Below, in pieces: positions 58,922 to 64,000 of a stretch of 64,000 nt of DNA (positions are counted from its first letter, which is position 1; each line of letters opens with the position of its first letter). The notes beneath the pieces were generated by a model, which had not been told where the DNA came from, ran no database searches, and worked only from the letters and a program-made list of their open reading frames with translations. This stretch comes from Ectothiorhodospira haloalkaliphila ATCC 51935 (GTDB lineage: Bacteria > Pseudomonadota > Gammaproteobacteria > Ectothiorhodospirales > Ectothiorhodospiraceae): contig NZ_KK214996.1 in assembly GCF_000633935.1 (NCBI RefSeq), forward strand, positions 761,880 to 825,879, read 5' to 3'. Made by a program: the position numbers and the translations under genes.

Positions 58922-60298
58922 TCACCGCAGATGGCCTTCGAAGTAGGTCGGCGGATCATCCGGATCGATGGGCTGGGGATCCAGCCAGGCCACGGTACGC
59001 TGATCCGGGTCGAAATAACGCCGCGCCACTTCCTGTACCTGCTCCGCCGTGACCGCACGCACCCGCTCGGCAAAGCGTTCGCCTTCCTCCCATGACAACC
59101 CCACGCTCTCCAGCATCCCCAGTTGCATGGCCTGCCCCTGGATGGAGTCCCGGCGGTACACGTCCCGGGCCACCACCTGCGCCTTCACCCGCTCCAGTTC
59201 CGACTCTCTGATGGGTTCATCCTTGAGCCGCTCCAGTGCCTCGATCAAGGCCTGCTCCACCTGGTCACGATCCGCGTCGGCAGAGGGCGTGGCACGCACC
59301 ATGAACAGGTTGTCCAGACGCGAGAACGGTGTGTAGCTCACCCCCGCCGAGGCCACCAGTTCCCGCTCCCGCTCCAGTTCCCGGGGGATGCGGGCGCTCT
59401 CGCCGCCATCCAGCACTCCGGCGGCCACCAGCAGGGCATAGGGCTCCCAGGACTCCTCAGCCGTAAGCAGTACCGGCACCTTGTAGCCCATGAGCAACTG
59501 CGGCACCCGGGCCGGGGCCTTCACGGTGATGCGCCGCTCACCCAGCTGACGGGTCTCGGTGCGGGACTTCACCTGGGGCAGATCCCGGGCCGGGATGTCG
59601 CCGAAACGGGCCCTGGCCATCTCATGCACCTCATCGGGGTCGACATCCCCCACCACCACCAGAATGGCGTTATTGGGGGCATACCAGCGGTCATACCAGT
59701 CGCGCAGGTCGGCCACGGTGTATTCGTCGATATCCACCATCCAGCCGATCACCGGGATGCCATAGGGGCTGTTGAGCCAGGCCGTGGCATTGAAGTGTTC
59801 CCGGGTCAGGGCATTGGGGTTGTCCTCGGTGCGCAGCCGGCGCTCCTCACGCACCACCCGCATCTCCTGGATGAATTCATCCTCGGGGAGTGCCAGGTTC
59901 TGCATCCGGTCGGCTTCCAGCTCCAGCGCCCGGTCCAGATGCCTGGCGGCCAGTTGCTGGAAGTAGGCCGTGTAATCGCGGCTGGTAAAGGCGTTCTCGC
60001 GCCCGCCCAGTTCGGCGATGATCCGCGAGAACTCCCCGGCAGGATATTCCTCGGTACCCTTGAACATCATGTGCTCCAGGGCATGGGAGATCCCGGTGAT
60101 GCCCCCATGTTCATGACTGGAACCCACCCGGTACCAGACCATGGACGAGACCACCGGCGCCCGGGTGTCGGGTCGCACCAGCACCTTCATGCCGTTGTCG
60201 AGTTCGAATTCGTGGACCTCACTCCCTGGCCCGGCCAGCGCGGGGCCATTGCCGAACAGGAGCAGTGCAAAGCAAAGCAGCAGGGCCTTCTGTTTCAT
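58922..60298 (-). CDS. M16 family zinc metallopeptidase, catalytic
   Basis: A 458-residue peptidase with a signal peptide (ALLLCFALLLFGNGPALA-G). The inverted zinc motif HALEH (HxxEH, near residue 72) with the downstream Glu in ALELEADRMQNL is complete, so it should be active. It is periplasmic and probably works as a heterodimer with the M16 protein encoded next, whose start lies 12 bases after its stop. The natural substrate is unknown; small peptides or misfolded proteins are likely. It is divergent from ftsY, which starts 63 bases away. Confidence 0.92.
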   Translation of the reverse strand: MKQKALLLCFALLLFGNGPALAGPGSEVHEFELDNGMKVLVRPDTRAPVVSSMVWYRVGSSHEHGGITGISHALEHMMFKGTEEYPAGEFSRIIAELGGRENAFTSRDYTAYFQQLAARHLDRALELEADRMQNLALPEDEFIQEMRVVREERRLRTEDNPNALTREHFNATAWLNSPYGIPVIGWMVDIDEYTVADLRDWYDRWYAPNNAILVVVGDVDPDEVHEMARARFGDIPARDLPQVKSRTETRQLGERRITVKAPARVPQLLMGYKVPVLLTAEESWEPYALLVAAGVLDGGESARIPRELERERELVASAGVSYTPFSRLDNLFMVRATPSADADRDQVEQALIEALERLKDEPIRESELERVKAQVVARDVYRRDSIQGQAMQLGMLESVGLSWEEGERFAERVRAVTAEQVQEVARRYFDPDQRTVAWLDPQPIDPDDPPTYFEGHLR

Positions 60299-60360
60299 TT
60301 CGGCAGACGTTCCTCAGTGGTAGGATGTGGCAACTCGATCACCGTAGACCTTCTCAACCC

Positions 60361-62034
60361 ATGTTCGGTTTCCGAAAAAAGAAAAAGCCCGCAGAGCCCA
60401 CCCAGGCTCCGAAACCTTCCGAGGCCCCCAAGTCCTCCGAGGGAGGCGAGAGCTTCGAGGCCCTGGAGATCATCGAGGCCCCCGAGAGTATCAGGTCTCC
60501 CCGAAGGGACAAGGCCGACCCCGCCCCGAAGGAGGCCCCCGCACCCCAGGCCCGCACCGAGGCCCCCGAGCCCGCAGAAAAACCGTGGGAGCGGCCCCCG
60601 GCCGCGAAGCCGGAACCCGAGAAGGCCCCTGCACCCACGGCTCAGCCCCCTCGGCCCGCAGCGCCCCCGAAGACGCCGACGGAGCCCTCCCCGGTGGCGA
60701 AAGCGCCCCCTGCCCGGCATCCCGAGCCCGGCAAGGCCCCGGCGAGCGCCCCCCCTGCCGCCGAGCCCGCAAGGCAGACGCCCCCAAAGACCCCGACACC
60801 CGAAGCCCGGGCCACCCAGCCGCCCCCGGCACCGGCACCGTCCCCCGATCAGGCCCGCAAACCCGAGCCCTCCCGGACTCAGCCCCCCCAGGCCCGCACC
60901 GAGGCCCCCAAGCCCCCGGAAAAACCGTGGGAGCGGCCCCCGGCCGCGAAGCCGGAGCCCAGCAAGGCCACCACAGCCGAAGCCCCGTCGCCCCAGCCCA
61001 CCAAGGCCCCCGAACCCAAGTCCGCGGAGCCCAAGCCTGCAGAGCCCAAGGCCGAGGCACCCAAGCCCTCCGCCCCCACGCAAGAAGCCCCCACCAGCAA
61101 GTCCGGCCTCTTCTCCCGGCTGCGCAAGGGCCTGTCCAAGACCTCCTCCACCCTCACCGAGGGCATGTCTGGTCTGGTCATGGGCAAGAAAGCCATCGAC
61201 GATGAGCTTCTGGAGGAACTGGAAACCCGTCTGCTGATGGCCGATGTGGGCATCGAGGCCACCGAGGAGATCCTCGATAACCTCACCACCCGCGTCGCAC
61301 GCAAGGAACTGAAGGACGCCGAAGCCCTGGTCAAGGCCCTGGAAGCGGCCATGGTGGATGTGCTCGAGCCGGTACAGGCGCCCCTGAAGATCGACCGTGA
61401 CCACAAGCCCTACGTCATCCTGGTGCTGGGCATCAACGGCTCGGGCAAGACCACCACTATCGGCAAGCTCACCCACCGCCTGCGGTCCCAGGGCTTGTCG
61501 GTGATGCTGGCCGCCGGCGACACCTTCCGTGCCGCCGCCGTGGAACAGCTGCAGACCTGGGGCGAGCGCAACCAGGCCCCGGTGATCTCCCAGGGCAAGG
61601 GGGCCGACTCCGCCTCGGTGATCTACGATGGCCTGCAGGCCGCCAAATCCCGCGGCATGGACGTGCTCATCGCCGACACCGCCGGCCGTCTGCACACCCA
61701 GACCAATCTCATGGACGAACTCAAGAAGGTCAAACGGGTGGTACAGCGCCTGGAACCGGACGCCCCCCATGAAATCCTCCTGGTGGTGGACGGCGGCACC
61801 GGCCAGAACGCCCTCAACCAGGCCCAGGACTTCGACCTGGCCATGGGCGTGACCGGCATCGCCGTCACCAAGCTGGACGGCACCGCCAAGGGCGGCATCC
61901 TGTTTGCCATGGCCCAGAAGGTGGGCATCCCGGTGCGTTTCATCGGCGTGGGGGAAAGCATCGAGGATCTGCGCGAGTTCGACGCCAAGGACTTTGCCCG
62001 GGCATTGCTGTCGGATGGCGCTCAAAAGGAGTGA
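60361..62034 (+). CDS. ftsY: Signal recognition particle receptor FtsY
   Basis: A 557-residue GTPase that docks SRP-ribosome complexes at the membrane. Residues about 1-250 are a Pro/Ala/Glu/Lys-rich linker. It holds two near-identical 27-residue blocks (QARTEAPEPAEKPWERPPAA and QARTEAPKPPEKPWERPPAA at their starts). The NG domain follows: GLFSRLRKGLSKT, GINGSGKTTTIGKL (G1), DTFRAAAVEQL (G2), DTAGRL (G3) and TKLDGTAKGG (G4). The linker is longer than usual, and its PWERPPAAKPEP blocks are encoded by a REP-like palindrome. The ATG at 60361 begins the typical MFGFRKKKK N-terminus. Confidence 0.95.
   Translation: MFGFRKKKKPAEPTQAPKPSEAPKSSEGGESFEALEIIEAPESIRSPRRDKADPAPKEAPAPQARTEAPEPAEKPWERPPAAKPEPEKAPAPTAQPPRPAAPPKTPTEPSPVAKAPPARHPEPGKAPASAPPAAEPARQTPPKTPTPEARATQPPPAPAPSPDQARKPEPSRTQPPQARTEAPKPPEKPWERPPAAKPEPSKATTAEAPSPQPTKAPEPKSAEPKPAEPKAEAPKPSAPTQEAPTSKSGLFSRLRKGLSKTSSTLTEGMSGLVMGKKAIDDELLEELETRLLMADVGIEATEEILDNLTTRVARKELKDAEALVKALEAAMVDVLEPVQAPLKIDRDHKPYVILVLGINGSGKTTTIGKLTHRLRSQGLSVMLAAGDTFRAAAVEQLQTWGERNQAPVISQGKGADSASVIYDGLQAAKSRGMDVLIADTAGRLHTQTNLMDELKKVKRVVQRLEPDAPHEILLVVDGGTGQNALNQAQDFDLAMGVTGIAVTKLDGTAKGGILFAMAQKVGIPVRFIGVGESIEDLREFDAKDFARALLSDGAQKE
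60547..60969. repeat. 81-bp direct repeats within the ftsY linker, with REP core
   Basis: 60547-60627 and 60889-60969 are nearly identical 81-base copies spaced 342 bases apart (114 codons, in frame). Each contains GTGGGAGCGGCC...GGCCGCGAA, the REP core found between genes elsewhere in the window. Confidence 0.85.
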
Positions 62035-62061
62035 CGGCGCCCCTGGCGCCATCCCCAATCC

Positions 62062-62736
62062 ATGATCCACCTGAAGAACGTCACCAAGCGCTACCCCACC
62101 GGCCATGAGGCCCTGTCCCGCATCAATCTCAAGCTGGACAAGGGCGCCATGGCCTTTCTCACCGGCCATTCCGGGGCCGGCAAGAGCACCCTGCTCAAGC
62201 TGATCGCCCTGATCGAGCGGCCCACCCGTGGGCGTCTCATCGTCAATGATCAGGACCTGGCCGGGCTCGCCCCCCGGCAGGTCCCCTACTTTCGTCGTCA
62301 GATCGGCATCATCTTCCAGGATCACCACCTGCTGCATGACCGCAGCGTCTTCGACAACGTGGCCCTGCCCCTGGTGATCCAGGGCTACCGGCAGCACGAG
62401 ATCGCTCGCCGGGCCCGCGCCGCCCTGGACCGGGTGGGCCTGCTGCACAAGGAAGGCGCTGCCCCCATCACCCTATCCAGCGGCGAACAACAGCGGGTGG
62501 GCATCGCCCGGGCGGTGGTGCACAAACCGGCCATCCTCCTGGCCGACGAGCCCACCGGCAATCTGGACCCGGATCTGTCCCGGGAGATCATGGAACTGTT
62601 CATCCGTTTCAACCAGGTGGGCACCACGGTGATGATCGCCAGCCACGACCTGGAACTCATCTCCAGCCTGGGCAAGCCCATGGTGCGCCTGCACGAGGGA
62701 CGCCTGCAGCGCGAAGCCCAGCCGGAGCCCGCATGA
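62062..62736 (+). CDS. ftsE: Cell division ATP-binding protein FtsE
   Basis: A 224-residue ABC ATPase. GHSGAGKSTLLKLIALIERP is Walker A, LSSGEQQRVGIARAVVHKP the signature, ILLADEPTGNLD Walker B, and IASHDLELI the switch His. With FtsX it forms the divisome complex that activates periplasmic amidases. It follows ftsY by 27 bases. Its stop overlaps the ftsX start (ATGA). Confidence 0.95.
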   Translation: MIHLKNVTKRYPTGHEALSRINLKLDKGAMAFLTGHSGAGKSTLLKLIALIERPTRGRLIVNDQDLAGLAPRQVPYFRRQIGIIFQDHHLLHDRSVFDNVALPLVIQGYRQHEIARRARAALDRVGLLHKEGAAPITLSSGEQQRVGIARAVVHKPAILLADEPTGNLDPDLSREIMELFIRFNQVGTTVMIASHDLELISSLGKPMVRLHEGRLQREAQPEPA

Positions 62737-63698
62737 GTTCCAGGTCACGCCGGCGGCTCAACCGTCCCACCACCCATGCCCGCTTCCAGGCCTACGGGAT
62801 CAATCATCTGCGGGCCCTGGTGTTCAGCCTGGGCAAGCTCTATCGGGCCCCCTTCTCCAGCCTGCTCACCCTGCTGGTGATCGCCATCGCGCTCACCCTG
62901 CCCAGCATCCTGTACCTCATCCTGGTCAATCTGCAGCAGGTCACGCCCCAGTGGGACCGCACCGCGCAGATCTCCGTCTTCCTGGCGTCTTCCGTGGCGG
63001 ATGACGATGTCCCGGCCCTGGCCACCCGCCTGGCCCAGCGCGCCGACGTGGCCACCACCGAAGGGATCACCCGGGATCAGGCCCTGGAGGAGTTTCGCAC
63101 CCATTCCGGGTTCGGTGACGCCGTGGATGCCCTGGGGGAGAATCCGTTACCGGCCGTCATCCTGGTCACTCCGGCCCTGGACACCCAGACCCCGGCCAAC
63201 CTGGAGGCCCTGGTGGCCTCCCTGAATGAACTTGCGGAGGTGGACAGCGCCAGCCTGGACATGCAATGGGTGCAGCGCCTCTACGCCATCATGGACACCC
63301 TGGAGCGCACCACCCTGATCCTAGCGCTGCTGCTGGGGCTGGGGGTGATCCTGGTGGTGGGCAACACCATCCGTCTGGACGTCCAGAACCGCCGCGAGGA
63401 GATCGAGGTAGCCAAGCTGGTGGGCGCCACCGACGCCTTCATCCGCCGCCCCTTCCTCTACGGCGGCCTCTGGCTGGGCCTGGGCGGCGCCCTCATCGCC
63501 CTGCTCATCGTCGCCACCACCCGCATCCTGCTGACCTACCCGGTACAGGATCTGGCCGCCCTCTACGGCGGCCAGTACGGCATCCGCGGCCTCACCCCCA
63601 CCGACAGCCTCACCCTCCTGGCCACCGGAGCCCTCCTCGGCCTCGCCGGCTCCTGGATCACCGTAGGCCGCCACCTCAAGCACATCGAACCCTCCTGA
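62733..63698 (+). CDS. ftsX: Cell division protein FtsX
   Basis: A 321-residue membrane protein with four helices. A first helix near residue 45 (LLTLLVIAIALTLPSILYL) precedes a periplasmic domain that binds murein-hydrolase activators. A three-helix C-terminal part follows, with RREEIEVAKLVGATDAFIRR, the FtsX contact motif (about residues 215-235). Its ATG overlaps the ftsE stop, so the two are coupled. In relatives rpoH often follows; here the window ends with repeats after this gene. Confidence 0.93.
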   Translation: MSSRSRRRLNRPTTHARFQAYGINHLRALVFSLGKLYRAPFSSLLTLLVIAIALTLPSILYLILVNLQQVTPQWDRTAQISVFLASSVADDDVPALATRLAQRADVATTEGITRDQALEEFRTHSGFGDAVDALGENPLPAVILVTPALDTQTPANLEALVASLNELAEVDSASLDMQWVQRLYAIMDTLERTTLILALLLGLGVILVVGNTIRLDVQNRREEIEVAKLVGATDAFIRRPFLYGGLWLGLGGALIALLIVATTRILLTYPVQDLAALYGGQYGIRGLTPTDSLTLLATGALLGLAGSWITVGRHLKHIEPS

Positions 63699-63726
63699 CC
63701 CCCTCAGAGGATAGACACCTTTTCTA

Positions 63727-63884
63727 AATGGGACGCTGAATGGGGACAGGCACCTTGTCTACCTTCTTGTTGGCGCCTCCCTGTGGGAGCCGGCCTGCCG
63801 GCGAGAATGGGACGCTGAATGGGGACAGGCATCTTGTCTACCTTCTTGTTGGCGCCTCCCTGTGGGAGCCGGCCTGCCGGCGAT
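63727..63884. repeat. Two tandem 79-bp repeats after ftsX
   Basis: AATGGGACGCTGAATGGGGA begins at 63727 and again at 63806. The copies differ at about one position (CACCTTGTCT against CATCTTGTCT) and each ends with the palindrome TGTGGGAGCCGGCCTGCCGG. The GGGGACAGGCAC-type motif is often associated with REP-associated transposases. No gene is seen between 63699 and 64000. Confidence 0.85.
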
Positions 63885-63927
63885 GCGCTGCGCCAGCAGC
63901 GCCCGGGCCAGGCCATCTACCCGCCGC

Positions 63928-63953
63928 TTTCGCGGGCAAGGCCCGCTCCCACA
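63928..63953. repeat. REP-like palindrome at the window end
   Basis: TTTCGCGGGCAAGGCCCGCT followed by CCCACA, a variant of the window's REP core with GCGGGC/GCCCGC arms. Confidence 0.75.
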
Positions 63954-64000
63954 AGCAAAAAAGCAAGAAAGGGAACAGCCCCCCTTTTTGGACCCTACAA

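Noticed and set aside
59123-62448. Long open frames antisense or out of frame over M16 and ftsY
   Set aside because: They arise from GC-rich codon bias and the Pro/Ala-rich FtsY linker. The M16 and FtsY frames are clearly the real ones.
63727-63884. Possible CRISPR array or small gene at the window end
   Set aside because: Only two units, each 79 bases with a REP palindrome and no spacer; the open frame across them is a by-product of the repeat.

Overview
The window looks like a chromosomal segment of a GC-rich gammaproteobacterium. The best guess is an Ectothiorhodospiraceae/Chromatiales-type organism, judged from gene neighbourhoods (glnE-ilvE, tamA-tamB, rsmD with an M16 pair and ftsY-ftsE-ftsX, argE-argA) and GC-rich codon use. 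That placement is inference; no rRNA or other taxonomic marker is present. No tRNA, rRNA, CRISPR array or transposase gene was found.

Layout. 1-5.0 kb is a lower-GC surface-glycan island: a family 2 and a family 4 glycosyltransferase, two sulfotransferases, and two related ParB/sulfiredoxin-like proteins, one of which is broken by a single in-frame TAG. 5.0-9.2 kb (minus strand) holds a small zinc-binding protein, ilvE and glnE. 9.2-14.4 kb (minus) holds two PilT-like retraction ATPases, a large HEAT-repeat/Ser-Thr kinase fusion and a small conserved protein. 14.6-18.6 kb is an FbpABC-type ferric iron importer. 18.6-20.7 kb is an isolated VgrG-like spike protein. 21.2-27 kb holds a small unknown protein and the TamA-TamB outer-membrane assembly pair. 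A beta-CASP metallo-beta-lactamase and convergent ilvD follow.

30.6-36.4 kb is the most interesting region. It holds a sigma-54 activator with a degenerate receiver domain, a FapF-like outer-membrane beta-barrel, a FapD-like C39 peptidase, two small exported proteins, and a Ser/Asn/Asp-rich exported repeat protein. The repeat protein has a very good -24/-12 promoter, and a second -24/-12-like site lies before the activator. Three exported proteins share a C-terminal QN...N...Q signature. I read this as a divergent functional-amyloid or biofilm-fibre system related to Fap.

36.6-64 kb is mostly housekeeping: argE, argA, an O-methyltransferase, cpdA, glgX, amgK-murU (peptidoglycan recycling), ubiT, rimO, rpmE, a secreted nuclease, mdh, a small DUF6489-like protein, a 5'-3' exonuclease, a DUF1007 protein with a NicO metal exporter, rluE, slt, a fructosamine kinase, rsmD, two M16 peptidases, and ftsY-ftsE-ftsX. 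Short palindromic REP-like elements recur through the window. They also appear inside coding sequence (an M16 signal-peptide region and, twice, the FtsY linker). Two tandem 79-bp repeats close the window.
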